A stretch of DNA of 64,000 nt from Verrucomicrobiota bacterium (lineage in GTDB: Bacteria > Verrucomicrobiota > Verrucomicrobiia > Chthoniobacterales > Terrimicrobiaceae): assembly GCA_018970255.1 (NCBI GenBank), contig JAGWWS010000002.1, forward strand, positions 1 to 64,000, in the 5' to 3' direction. The notes under the pieces were generated by a model. The model did no database searches. It was not told the origin of the DNA and saw only the letters and a list, made by a program, of their open reading frames with translations. Shown here piece after piece: positions 8,079 through 16,707 of the stretch (the stretch's first letter is position 1; every line of letters begins with the position of its first letter). The translations under genes and the position numbers were made by a program.

Positions 8079-9353
8079 TCAAAAGATCCTGCGAAGCGCA
8101 CGCTTCGCCAAATCGCAAGCCCGCTCCAGATCATCGGTCCCATGCGCCGTGCATAGGAATCCCGCCTCGAACTGCGACGGCGCAAAATAAACCCCGCCCT
8201 CCAGGCACGCGTGGAAAAACTTGGCAAACTTCGCCCTGTCCGCACCCATCGCATCCGCAAGGTTCCGCACCGGTCCCCCACAAAAATACAAACAAAACAT
8301 CGACCCGATCCGGTGCAGCGTGAGCGGCAAGCCCCCGATCGCCTCCCGGATCCCCCGCTCGAATTCCTCCCCGGTTTTTTCCAACCGCCCCCATCCATCG
8401 ATCCGCTCCATCTCGCGGAGCTGCGCCAAGCCAGCCGCCAGCGAGACCGGATTTCCCGACAGCGTCCCCGCCTGGTAAACCGGTCCGTCGGGCGAAAGGA
8501 AATCCATCACCTCCGCCCGCCCACCGAAAGCCCCCACCGGCAGCCCCCCGCCAATCACCTTCCCCATCGCCGTCAAATCGGGTCGAACGCCAAAAACCTC
8601 CTGCGCCCCGCCGCGCGCGAGGCGGAACCCGGTCATCACCTCGTCGAAAACCAAAAGCGCCCCATTCCTGTCGCACAGTTCCCGCAGCCCCTCCAAATAG
8701 CCCGGCAGCGGCAAATACAGCCCCGCATTCGCCGGCACCGGCTCCAAAATCACCGCCGCAATCCGCCCGGGGTTCGCCGCAAAAGCCGCCTCCACCGCGC
8801 CAAGGTCATTGAATGGCAGCGCCACCGTCAGCTGCGCAAACTCCGCCGGCACACCTGCGCTGTCGGGAGTCCCGTTTGTTAGCGCGCCGCTCCCCGCCTT
8901 GACCAAAAGCGAATCCACATGCCCGTGGTAGCAACCCTCGAATTTCACCACCATCGGCCGCCCCGTGAAACCGCGGGCGAGCCTCACGCAGCTCATCGTC
9001 GCCTCGGTCCCGCTGTTGACCATCCGGACTTTCTCCACCGAAGGCACCATCCGGCAAATCGCCTCCGCCATTTCCACCTCGAGCGGGTTCGGCGTCCCAA
9101 AGCTCAATCCATCCGCCACCGCAGCCCGCACCGCCTCGATGACCGGCTCCGCCGCATGCCCCAAAATCGCCGGCCCCCAAGTCCCCACAAAATCAACCAG
9201 CTCCCTCCCCTCGACCGTCACCAACCGGCACCCGCGCGCCGACTTGGTGAAAAACGGCTCGCCGCCCACGCCCCGGAACGCCCGCACCGGCGAGTTCACG
9301 CCGCCGGGGATGCGTTTCTTTGCGGATTCAAAAAGTGCCCGGCTCGTCATCAT
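8079..9353 (-). CDS. hemL: Glutamate-1-semialdehyde 2,1-aminomutase
   Basis: This is a full-length 424-residue class-III aminotransferase. It converts glutamate-1-semialdehyde to 5-aminolevulinate, the committed C5-pathway step to haem and other tetrapyrroles. The PLP lysine is Lys265 in AMGKVIGGGLPVGAFGG. MVNSGTEATMSCVRLAR (phosphate binding), CYHGHVDSLL and VFDEVMTGFR (PLP aspartate) match the family. It is divergent from lipA (71 bp apart). No other haem genes are in the window. Confidence 0.95.
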   Translation of the reverse strand: MMTSRALFESAKKRIPGGVNSPVRAFRGVGGEPFFTKSARGCRLVTVEGRELVDFVGTWGPAILGHAAEPVIEAVRAAVADGLSFGTPNPLEVEMAEAICRMVPSVEKVRMVNSGTEATMSCVRLARGFTGRPMVVKFEGCYHGHVDSLLVKAGSGALTNGTPDSAGVPAEFAQLTVALPFNDLGAVEAAFAANPGRIAAVILEPVPANAGLYLPLPGYLEGLRELCDRNGALLVFDEVMTGFRLARGGAQEVFGVRPDLTAMGKVIGGGLPVGAFGGRAEVMDFLSPDGPVYQAGTLSGNPVSLAAGLAQLREMERIDGWGRLEKTGEEFERGIREAIGGLPLTLHRIGSMFCLYFCGGPVRNLADAMGADRAKFAKFFHACLEGGVYFAPSQFEAGFLCTAHGTDDLERACDLAKRALRRIF

Positions 9354-9424
9354 CGGTCTCGGGCTTGATGGTTGACAGCACGGCGCGCAAAGACAAGATC
9401 GCCGCAGTCCGACTCCGCGACACC

Positions 9425-10312
9425 ATGGCGACCATCAAGATCGACCCGACCCTGCACCAACCCAAGAAGCCCGACTGGATCAAGGTCCGCCTGCCCTCGA
9501 ACCCCGTTTTCTTTTCCACCAAGGGGCTCATCTCCGACCTCCGACTCCACACCGTTTGCGAAAGCGCCCAGTGCCCGAACCGCTGGGAATGCTGGAGCGG
9601 CGGCACCGCCACTTTCATGATCGCGGGCGACCGCTGCACCCGCGCCTGCGGCTTCTGCGCCGTGGACACCGCGAAACCCTTCGCCCTCGAAGCCGACGAA
9701 CCCCAGCGCGTCGCCGAAGCCGTCGGCCGCCTCGGCTTGAAGCATGTCGTCATCACCGCCGTGGCACGCGACGACCTCGCCGACGGGGGCGCCGACCATT
9801 TCGGGAAAACCATCGAAGCCATCCGCGCGCTCGATCCCAAAATCGTCATCGAAGTCCTCGTCCCCGATTTCAACGGCAAGGACGAACCCCTGCAGCGCGT
9901 GCTCTCGGCCGGTCCCGATGTTTTCAACCACAACCTCGAAACCGTCGAACGCCTCACCCCGCTCGTCCGCTCGCGCGCGAAATACCGCCTCTCGCTGGAT
10001 TTCCTCAAGCGCGCCGGGGAACTCCGCCCGGACATCATGACGAAGAGCGGCATCATGCTCGGCCTTGGCGAAACCGAACCCGAACTCTTCCAGGCGATGG
10101 ACGACCTCCGCGAATCCGGCGTGCGCGTCCTCACCCTCGGCCAATACCTCCGCCCCACGCCGAACCACCTGCCCGTCCTCGAATACATCACGCCCGAAAT
10201 GTTCGACCACTACGGCGACATCGCCCGCCGCAAGGGCTTCGAATTCGTCGCCAGCGGACCCCTCGTCCGCAGCTCCTACCACGCCGCGGACTTCAATCCC
10301 GTCCAGCGTTGA
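9425..10312 (+). CDS. lipA: Lipoyl synthase
   Basis: This 295-residue radical-SAM enzyme inserts two sulfurs into protein-bound octanoyl groups. The auxiliary cluster cysteines are Cys45, Cys50 and Cys56 (CESAQCPNRWEC). The radical-SAM cysteines are Cys71, Cys75 and Cys78 (CTRACGFC). The C-terminal SGPLVRSSYHA carries the conserved serine. The start MATIKIDPTL was preferred over an upstream ATG at 9368 because a TTGACA hexamer sits at 9372-9377, between the two. The product would lipoylate the partners of the lpdA protein encoded at 52.8 kb. Confidence 0.94.
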   Translation: MATIKIDPTLHQPKKPDWIKVRLPSNPVFFSTKGLISDLRLHTVCESAQCPNRWECWSGGTATFMIAGDRCTRACGFCAVDTAKPFALEADEPQRVAEAVGRLGLKHVVITAVARDDLADGGADHFGKTIEAIRALDPKIVIEVLVPDFNGKDEPLQRVLSAGPDVFNHNLETVERLTPLVRSRAKYRLSLDFLKRAGELRPDIMTKSGIMLGLGETEPELFQAMDDLRESGVRVLTLGQYLRPTPNHLPVLEYITPEMFDHYGDIARRKGFEFVASGPLVRSSYHAADFNPVQR

Positions 10313-10743
10313 CCTGGAAAATCCTCGCCGCCGGCAAGCCCGCGCTCGAATTCGCCCGCCTCGGCATCGAGGACTACCTCTCCCGCCTCCAGCGCTCGGG
10401 CAAAGCCGAAATCCATTTCGTCAAAACCGGACCCGCCCTGCACCGGCGCATGCTGGAACTTTCGGAAGGCTGCCACCGCATCCTGCTCGACGAACGCGGC
10501 GCCACATTCACCAGCCGCGCCTTCGCCGCCGAAATCCAAAAACTCCAAAACCGCTCGGTTTCGAAATGCGCCCTCCTCGTCGGGGCCGCCGACGGCTGGG
10601 ACGAAGAAACCCGTGCGAAAGCCGACCTCCTCTGGTCGCTCGGCCCGCAAACCCTCCAGCACGAACTCGCCCTCGTCGTCGCCCTCGAACAAATCCACCG
10701 CGCCCAGGGAATCCTCGCCGGCACCCCCTACCACCGGGATTGA
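10309..10743 (+). CDS. rlmH: 23S rRNA (pseudouridine1915-N3)-methyltransferase
   Basis: The 144-residue SPOUT methyltransferase is recognised by LLDERGATFTSRAFA, ALLVGAADGW and the C-terminal LQHELALVVALEQIHRA-GTPYHRD. It would methylate helix 69 of the 23S rRNA on the 70S ribosome. The start is TTG at 10309, overlapping the lipA stop as TTGA, which implies translational coupling. The usual glycine-rich SAM loop reads VGAADGW rather than the more common IGGAxG, a small deviation. Confidence 0.9.
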   Translation: MTWKILAAGKPALEFARLGIEDYLSRLQRSGKAEIHFVKTGPALHRRMLELSEGCHRILLDERGATFTSRAFAAEIQKLQNRSVSKCALLVGAADGWDEETRAKADLLWSLGPQTLQHELALVVALEQIHRAQGILAGTPYHRD

Positions 10744-10759
10744 AATTTGACTGGGGACT

Positions 10760-13408
10760 CTAACGCGAAGCGGCGACAAGCCGGAGGGCGGTTTCGACCG
10801 TGTCAATTTCGGAGGGCGATTTGTCGCGGCGGATGCGGGCGATCCGCGGGAAGCGCAGGGCGAGTCCAGAATCGTGGCGTGGGCTTTCGCGGATGGCGTC
10901 GAAGGCGATTTCCAAAACCACGCGGGGCTCAACCTCGATGCGATTCCCTTTCTTGGCAACCGCCAGCGACAGGAACTCGTCGGTGAGCGCTGAGATTTCG
11001 GCGTCGGTCAAACCGGAGTAGGCTTTCCCGAGCGTGGCGAGCCCGCCATCGGCCGAGCGTAGCGCGAAAGTGTAGTCACTCAAAACCCCGCGGCGCTTGC
11101 CATGGCCGTATTCGACCGCCACCACCACGGCATCGAGCGTGGCGAGGCGCTTTTTGAGTTTCACCCAGGCCCCGCCCCGCCTTCCCGGTGCATACGGGCT
11201 GGCGGGGTCTTTGACCATGAGCCCCTCGTGCCCGCGCTTGCGGGTCGCGTTGAAAAGTTCGTCGAGTTCCGCGGCGCCGGCAGCCTGGAAAAGCTCCGCC
11301 CGGCGGAGGGGCTCGCGGAAATCGAGGGATGCCAACTTCGCCCTGCGGCGGCGCAGCGGTTCTTGGAGCAGCGTTTCGCCGCCAAGCCGGAGGATGTCGA
11401 AAACCACGCAAACGGCGGGAATCTCGCCGCCGAGGAACAAATCGGGCTCGCGGCGGCCGAGCCGCTTTTGGAGCTCGAAAAACGGCAACGGCCGCCCATC
11501 GGCCCACGCAAGGATTTCGCAATCGAGGACGGCGCCACGGCCGAGTTGGACAGCGGCGGCGGCGATTTCCGGGAATGTCTCCGTGATGCGCTTGAGGTCC
11601 CTCGTGAAAATCTCGGCGCGCGAACCATCGCAGTGGACTTGGGCCCGGATGCCATCGAACTTCGGCTCGACCCACAGGTCCCCTCCCCCAAAGCGTGCCG
11701 CAATGGATTCGGCATCGGGCTCCGGAATGGCGAGCATGCACTTCAGGGGCTGGAAAACCCGGAGGGCGCGTTCGGCCAAACGGTCGGATTTGGCAAGGAC
11801 GGCGACACGCGCAAGGTCGCCTTCGAGCATGTTTGCGTCGCGGACCTCGGCGGGGTCTGTGCCGAACGCCGCCGCGAGCGCCTCCTCGAGCAAACCTTCC
11901 TTGAGTCCGATTCGGAGGTCGCCGGAGAGGATTTTGACGAGGAACTTCGAGGCCAGTGGGGGAACGGCCCGGAACATTCGTTCAAGAATCCCCGCTTTTG
12001 CCACGGAACCGCGGGCGGAACGGAGTTCGCGCAGAAAAGAATCAACATCCGCCAAGGAAGGGTTCGCGCTGCCTCCTGCACCCGCCATCACCTGCTCGGC
12101 GGTGAGGCCAGAGTCGTTCAGCCCCCGCGCAATCGGGCGGTATTCGCCTCCGGGCATGCCCGAGGCTTTGATGAGCGCGGCGCGGATCACCGTCCGCCCT
12201 GCCTGGTGGGGGGCGCCATCGGAAGCGGGGAAAGCATGACCCGCGAACCAAACCGCCACGCGCGCCAGATCGTCGTCAGCGAGTTTTTGGAAATAGGTGG
12301 CGAGCAGTTCGGTCTTCGCCTTTTTTCCGGTGAGCGATGCGATGCGTTCGCCGATGGAACAAAATTCCAAAAAGCCTGTATCCGCTACCGGATCGGCGGC
12401 AGGCGCCGCTTTTTGGGGAATGGCGGGAACGGGGATGGAGAATTCCAACTGGTTCGGTCCCGTGAGCGCCCAAGCTTCGATTCCGCGGGCGCGGAGGTCG
12501 GCGGCGAATTCCGATGCGAACCCATGCAGCGTGAGAACTCGCGCCGGGGAGACATTATCGACATGCTTGAGGAGGTCGTCGTAGCCGGCATGGTCGGAAA
12601 GCGGGAATGCCGCATCGCAGCGCAGGCGGTGCACGGCGCCGGGGTCCATCGCCCAACCGGTCACCGCCGCAACCCGCCGGGACGGGACGGCTGCCATGGC
12701 GCGGCTGCCCGCCGCCGTGGGCGGGCAAATGACGACATGCCCCCTCGCCCCCGGCGGGTGCCATTCCGCAAACTCCGGAAAAGCAATCCCCGCATCGCGG
12801 TAAACCGGGACGAGCTTGGAAATCGTTTGATGGAGCATGACAGGCAACCCCGCACCGTGGAGGCTTGCGAGAAGTTCCTGCGCCTTACCGAGCGAGTAGC
12901 CGAGGAGGACCGGGACTGCGTTTTCCTCGATGGCTTCGATGCAGAACTTCAGGATGCCTGCCAAGACTTCGTCCGAAGGCGGGAACACATAGCGGGGCAG
13001 GCCGTAGGTGGTTTCCATCACAAGCGTGCCCGCCCTTGCGTGGCCGGTGGATTCGGCGCTCGCCCCTTGGCGCAATTTGAAATCGCCGGTGTAGAGGAGC
13101 GTCCCGCCCTCGGTTTCGATGAGGGATTGCGCGGAGCCGAGCACATGGCCGGCGGGAAGCAGTTCGATGCGGAATCCGGCAAAATCCTTTGGTTCGCCAA
13201 AAGGCAGCGGGATTTTTTGCCCTGTTCCGGCGCCCATCCTCGCTTCCATGAGCCGGAGCGTATCGGGTGTTGCGATTGTGGTTTCGTGCCGTGCGGTGTG
13301 GTCGCTGTGGGCGTGGGAGACGAATGCGAGCGGCCTGGGGAACCTCGGGTCGAGCCAAAGCCCCGCCGCGGGCAAATGCAGCGCACCGGGATAGCGGACC
13401 TCGACCAT
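10760..13408 (-). CDS. Fused beta-CASP metallo-exonuclease and ATP-dependent DNA ligase
   Basis: This 882-residue protein joins two enzymes that are usually separate neighbours. Residues 1-325 are an MBL/beta-CASP nuclease with HAHSDH (32-37), PAGHVLGSAQ, YTGDF and FPLSDHAGYDDLL (269-281). Residues about 345-880 are an ATP-dependent DNA ligase with an N-terminal helical domain, adenylation lysine Lys583 in EPKFDGIR, DCEILAW, EGLMVKDP and WVKLKK. The start is MVEVRYPGAL; an extension to 13675 would run through the divergent gene. In many bacteria the exonuclease, ligase, an Lhr-type helicase and a phosphoesterase form a repair cluster, but neither of the latter two is seen here. The fusion should couple end trimming to sealing. 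Confidence 0.92.
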   Translation of the reverse strand: MVEVRYPGALHLPAAGLWLDPRFPRPLAFVSHAHSDHTARHETTIATPDTLRLMEARMGAGTGQKIPLPFGEPKDFAGFRIELLPAGHVLGSAQSLIETEGGTLLYTGDFKLRQGASAESTGHARAGTLVMETTYGLPRYVFPPSDEVLAGILKFCIEAIEENAVPVLLGYSLGKAQELLASLHGAGLPVMLHQTISKLVPVYRDAGIAFPEFAEWHPPGARGHVVICPPTAAGSRAMAAVPSRRVAAVTGWAMDPGAVHRLRCDAAFPLSDHAGYDDLLKHVDNVSPARVLTLHGFASEFAADLRARGIEAWALTGPNQLEFSIPVPAIPQKAAPAADPVADTGFLEFCSIGERIASLTGKKAKTELLATYFQKLADDDLARVAVWFAGHAFPASDGAPHQAGRTVIRAALIKASGMPGGEYRPIARGLNDSGLTAEQVMAGAGGSANPSLADVDSFLRELRSARGSVAKAGILERMFRAVPPLASKFLVKILSGDLRIGLKEGLLEEALAAAFGTDPAEVRDANMLEGDLARVAVLAKSDRLAERALRVFQPLKCMLAIPEPDAESIAARFGGGDLWVEPKFDGIRAQVHCDGSRAEIFTRDLKRITETFPEIAAAAVQLGRGAVLDCEILAWADGRPLPFFELQKRLGRREPDLFLGGEIPAVCVVFDILRLGGETLLQEPLRRRRAKLASLDFREPLRRAELFQAAGAAELDELFNATRKRGHEGLMVKDPASPYAPGRRGGAWVKLKKRLATLDAVVVAVEYGHGKRRGVLSDYTFALRSADGGLATLGKAYSGLTDAEISALTDEFLSLAVAKKGNRIEVEPRVVLEIAFDAIRESPRHDSGLALRFPRIARIRRDKSPSEIDTVETALRLVAASR

Positions 13409-13499
13409 GTGCGGAAGTTTTCCACACCGCGGGGGGTTTTTCCAAGGCGCGCTTGGGCCGGCCTTGGAAATCGCACATGCCCGAATTAGGTTCCCGGCC

Positions 13500-14384
13500 A
13501 TGCGATGGTTTTTTGCGTTGGTGGTGTCGGCAGCTTTCTTTGCGGCGAACGCGCCCGCCGCCAGCCTGCCGCCGGGTAAGGTTTTCGTGAACCGCTTGAA
13601 ATTCGACAGCCTCGTCGCCAAGGCGCAGGCGGGGCGCTGGGCGGACCTTCCCATCGGGGCGCGGACGGCGCGCATCGGCCTCGCGCTCGCCGGGACGCCG
13701 TATGTGAACTACACGCTCGAACTCCACGACCGCATGGAGGCGCCCTCCGTGAACATGGACGGCATGGATTGCTGGACCTTTTTTGAAATCGCGCTCGGCA
13801 CGGCGCGGGCGTTGAAAACATCCGCCTCGCCGCGCCCGGAGGACCTCCTGGCCATGGTGGAACTCGAGCGCTACCGGGGCGGGCGTTGCGACGGCACTTT
13901 CGCCTCGCGGCTCCACCACCTCGAGGATTGGGTCCATGACAATTCACGCCGCGGACTCATCCAGGACATCACGCCGCAACTCCCCGGCGCGCGCCGCCTC
14001 CAACGGGAAATGGCCTACATGGGAAAAAACTGGAAGAGCTTCCGCCAGTTGCGCGCGAACCCTTCGCTCGTTCCAAAATTCCAAAAATTCGAAGCCGCCA
14101 TTTCGCAGCGCGGGATTCACTACATCCCGAAATCCCGCGTGGCGGCCATCGAGAAACACCTGCGCGACGGGGATGTCGTTTCCATCGTCACGACCTGGCC
14201 GGGCACCTACACCTCGCATGTCGGTTTGGCCGTGCGCGACAAGCGCGGTGTGCTGCGCTTCCTCCACGCCTCGCGCAACCACCGCAAGGTCGTCCTCGAC
14301 GAACGCCTCAGCGATTACCTCGCCGGCAACAGCAAGCACATGGGCATCTTTGTTTCGCGCCCACTGGAGGCGCCCGCTTTGTGA
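13500..14384 (+). CDS. Exported DUF1460 (amidase-like) protein
   Basis: The 294-residue protein has a signal peptide (MRWFFALVVSAAFFAANAPAA). The DUF1460 fold is recognised from GTPYVNYTLE, the cysteine motif MDGMDCWTFFE, GRCDGTFASRLHHLEDW and the histidine in TYTSHVGLAV. Members are NlpC/P60-related cysteine peptidases or amidases that act on cell-wall peptides in the periplasm. It is divergent from the exonuclease-ligase gene (91 bp) and its stop overlaps the start of the next gene (TGATG), suggesting coupled expression. Confidence 0.8.
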   Translation: MRWFFALVVSAAFFAANAPAASLPPGKVFVNRLKFDSLVAKAQAGRWADLPIGARTARIGLALAGTPYVNYTLELHDRMEAPSVNMDGMDCWTFFEIALGTARALKTSASPRPEDLLAMVELERYRGGRCDGTFASRLHHLEDWVHDNSRRGLIQDITPQLPGARRLQREMAYMGKNWKSFRQLRANPSLVPKFQKFEAAISQRGIHYIPKSRVAAIEKHLRDGDVVSIVTTWPGTYTSHVGLAVRDKRGVLRFLHASRNHRKVVLDERLSDYLAGNSKHMGIFVSRPLEAPAL

Positions 14385-15760
14385 TGGACTACGATTTCGT
14401 CGCCATCGGAGGGGGAAGCGCGGGCTATGCGGGGGCCCGCACGGCTGCGGCACTCGGTTTGAAAACCTCCGTCATCGACGGGGGGAATGAAATCGGCGGA
14501 CTCTGCATCCTTCGCGGGTGCATGCCGAGCAAGGCGCTCCTCGAATCCGCGGAGCGCTTCCGGGCGATGCGCCATGCGGCCGAGTTCGGGCTCGCCTGCG
14601 ACAACCCGCGGTTCGACACCGCCGCCATCGTCCAGCGCAAGCGCCGGCTTGTTTCGGAATTCGCCAGCTACCGGCGCGCGCAACTGGAGGGCGGACGGTT
14701 CGATTTCATCCGTGGCCGGGCGGAGTTTGTTTCGGAAAACGAAGTCCTGGTGGATGGCTCGCGCCGGGTTTCTTCGCGGAGCTTCCTCATTGCCACGGGC
14801 TCCGAAATCGCCGTGCCGCCGGTTCCCGGCCTCGCGGGGGCGGGTTGCCTGACGAGCGACTCGATGCTCGAGCTGGAGAAGTTGCCCGGCTCGCTCATCG
14901 TCCTCGGGGCCGGGGCGGTCGGCCTCGAGATGGCCAGCTACTGCCGGGCGTTCGGCTGCGAAGTCACCATTGTGCAGCGCAGCCCCCAAATCCTGAGCGG
15001 CACCGACCCCGATGTGGCCGGCGAACTCGAAGCAGCCCTCCGCGCCGACGGCATCGGGATTTTCACGGGAACCCAACTCAATCGGGTGGACCCCGGTTGC
15101 GTGGAATTCACAAAGGGTGGCGAGACCCACAGGCTGGAGGCAGATGCGGTGCTGAATGCCCTCGGGCGAAAACCCGCGCTCTCTGTCCTTGGAAATTCGG
15201 GGGTCCCAACCAGCAGGGGCAAGATTTCCGTCGATGAAACCATGGCCACGGCTGTTCCCCACATCTTCGCGGCCGGGGATGCCTGCGGGTTCCTCGAAGT
15301 GGTGCATACGGCAATCCAACAGGGCGAAACCGCGGCTTCAAATGCCGCCCTGCTGCTCGGCAAGCGCGGCGGCGAACCCAGCCTGATGGACTACCGGTTG
15401 AAACTTTTTGCCACTTTCACCGAGCCCGCGCTCGCCAGCGTCGGGGCCACGGAGGCCGAACTGCGCGCCCAGGGCAGGGATTTTGCCACGGCTTCGTATC
15501 CCTTCAACGACCACGGCAAATCCATCATCATGGGGGCGAAATTCGGGTTCGTAAAACTCACAGCCTGCCGGCGCACCGGCGAAATCCTCGGAGGCGCCGT
15601 GGTTGGCCCGGGGGCGCCGGACTTGATCCATGAAGTCGCAGTGGCCATGCACCACAGGACCAGCGTCCGCGAATTCGCAGCCATCCCTCACTACCACCCC
15701 ACCCTCGCCGAAATCTGGACCTACCCCGCGGAGGAACTCGCCGATAGCCTGGGAATTTAA
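14384..15760 (+). CDS. FAD-dependent pyridine nucleotide-disulfide oxidoreductase
   Basis: The 458-residue enzyme has an N-terminal FAD site (VAIGGGSAGYAGARTA), a redox-active disulfide Cys41/Cys46 in GGLCILRGCMPSK, an NAD(P) site (VLGAGAVGLEMA) and the second FAD motif IFAAGDACG. The C-terminal dimerisation domain keeps the HPTLAE motif, so the active-site base is present. It resembles the dihydrolipoamide dehydrogenase/mercuric reductase group, but the classical lpdA is at 52.8 kb, so this one probably has another disulfide substrate. GTG at 14381 is an alternative start. Confidence 0.85.
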   Translation: MDYDFVAIGGGSAGYAGARTAAALGLKTSVIDGGNEIGGLCILRGCMPSKALLESAERFRAMRHAAEFGLACDNPRFDTAAIVQRKRRLVSEFASYRRAQLEGGRFDFIRGRAEFVSENEVLVDGSRRVSSRSFLIATGSEIAVPPVPGLAGAGCLTSDSMLELEKLPGSLIVLGAGAVGLEMASYCRAFGCEVTIVQRSPQILSGTDPDVAGELEAALRADGIGIFTGTQLNRVDPGCVEFTKGGETHRLEADAVLNALGRKPALSVLGNSGVPTSRGKISVDETMATAVPHIFAAGDACGFLEVVHTAIQQGETAASNAALLLGKRGGEPSLMDYRLKLFATFTEPALASVGATEAELRAQGRDFATASYPFNDHGKSIIMGAKFGFVKLTACRRTGEILGGAVVGPGAPDLIHEVAVAMHHRTSVREFAAIPHYHPTLAEIWTYPAEELADSLGI

Positions 15761-16707
15761 TCCGAAAGCAGGTTTTTCGGCCGCTCGTCGGGTTTTCCTT
15801 CGGACTTCTTGGCGGATGGCATTTCGACAGGGCGGTCTCTAATCGAAGGAACAGGAGGCGCCCCCTCCGGAGCGGCAGGCTGCATTTTTTCGTCGAGTTC
15901 GGTTTCGACCGCTCCGATGACTGATGCCGTGTCGTTTGGTCCGATGACCATTGCCGGGCGTTTATCTCGCTGGGTATAGGTTTTTCTCTCGAGCACCTCG
16001 CCGTTCAGGCCGACCAGCGAGTAGAGGAAGGTTTTCGGTGCGAGGTTTTGGAGAATGTGAATGCGGTTGCGCGTGTCGAGTTGCACATCGGGAACACCAT
16101 AGGAAACAATGCGGCCGAGGCGGTGTGTGCAGAGCACACTGCGTTTCTCAGGATCGACAATTCGAAGGTAGAGCTGGGAGCTGGAAGGAAAGCGGTGGGT
16201 GAGAAGAGTAATGTCACGCGTCCCTCCTCCGCCGGGTTCTTCTGCCGGAACTCCGACTGATTTCGACCAAATCGTTCGGCCCTCTGTGATTTCAATGTTC
16301 AGTGGCGGCGAGGTGAAGGTGCCGAACGGTTGTGCGTTGACGCTGGCGCGGACGCGGTAGCCGCCGTATTCGGCCAGTGGATAGAGCGGCGCGAGGTTGA
16401 CCGCGCGAGTGATTTTCTGGCCGGGCTCAAGGAGAATTGGTGGATTCGTGTGCGAGGAACAACGAGGAGCAACTGGGCGGCCATCGAGGGTTTCGATCAG
16501 GAATCCGAACCAACGGGTGTTTCCGCTATCGGCAAGATTAAGGGCATTACCGGTGCGGTTGGTGATGCTGACATTCACGATCAGCGGTTCGTAGGCAATG
16601 TAGAGCGTTCGCTTGAATTCAATATCCACCTGAAGCCGCGCCACAGCAGGACCAGCCGACGCAGCCAGCAAGAGCAGTGCAAAAAAAGCGCGGCTCGCGC
16701 GGATCAT
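15757..16707 (-). CDS. Exported hypothetical protein, last gene of the pseudokinase-FGE operon
   Basis: The 316-residue protein has a signal peptide (about 1-23, MIRASRAFFALLLLAASAGPAVA). Beta-rich segments follow (VDIEFKRTLYIAYEPLIVNVSITNRTG and similar), suggesting an Ig-like extracellular fold, then a charged Pro/Glu/Lys tail (about 270-316). I know no family. Its ATG overlaps the stop of the upstream gene as ATGA, so it is translationally coupled to the pseudokinase-FGE protein. Its stop overlaps the 3' end of the convergent oxidoreductase by 4 bp. Confidence 0.7.
   Translation of the reverse strand: MIRASRAFFALLLLAASAGPAVARLQVDIEFKRTLYIAYEPLIVNVSITNRTGNALNLADSGNTRWFGFLIETLDGRPVAPRCSSHTNPPILLEPGQKITRAVNLAPLYPLAEYGGYRVRASVNAQPFGTFTSPPLNIEITEGRTIWSKSVGVPAEEPGGGGTRDITLLTHRFPSSSQLYLRIVDPEKRSVLCTHRLGRIVSYGVPDVQLDTRNRIHILQNLAPKTFLYSLVGLNGEVLERKTYTQRDKRPAMVIGPNDTASVIGAVETELDEKMQPAAPEGAPPVPSIRDRPVEMPSAKKSEGKPDERPKNLLSD

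Noticed and set aside
11102-13489. 795-codon reading frame opposite the exonuclease-ligase gene
   Set aside because: The minus-strand protein has catalytic motifs throughout; the plus-strand frame has none.
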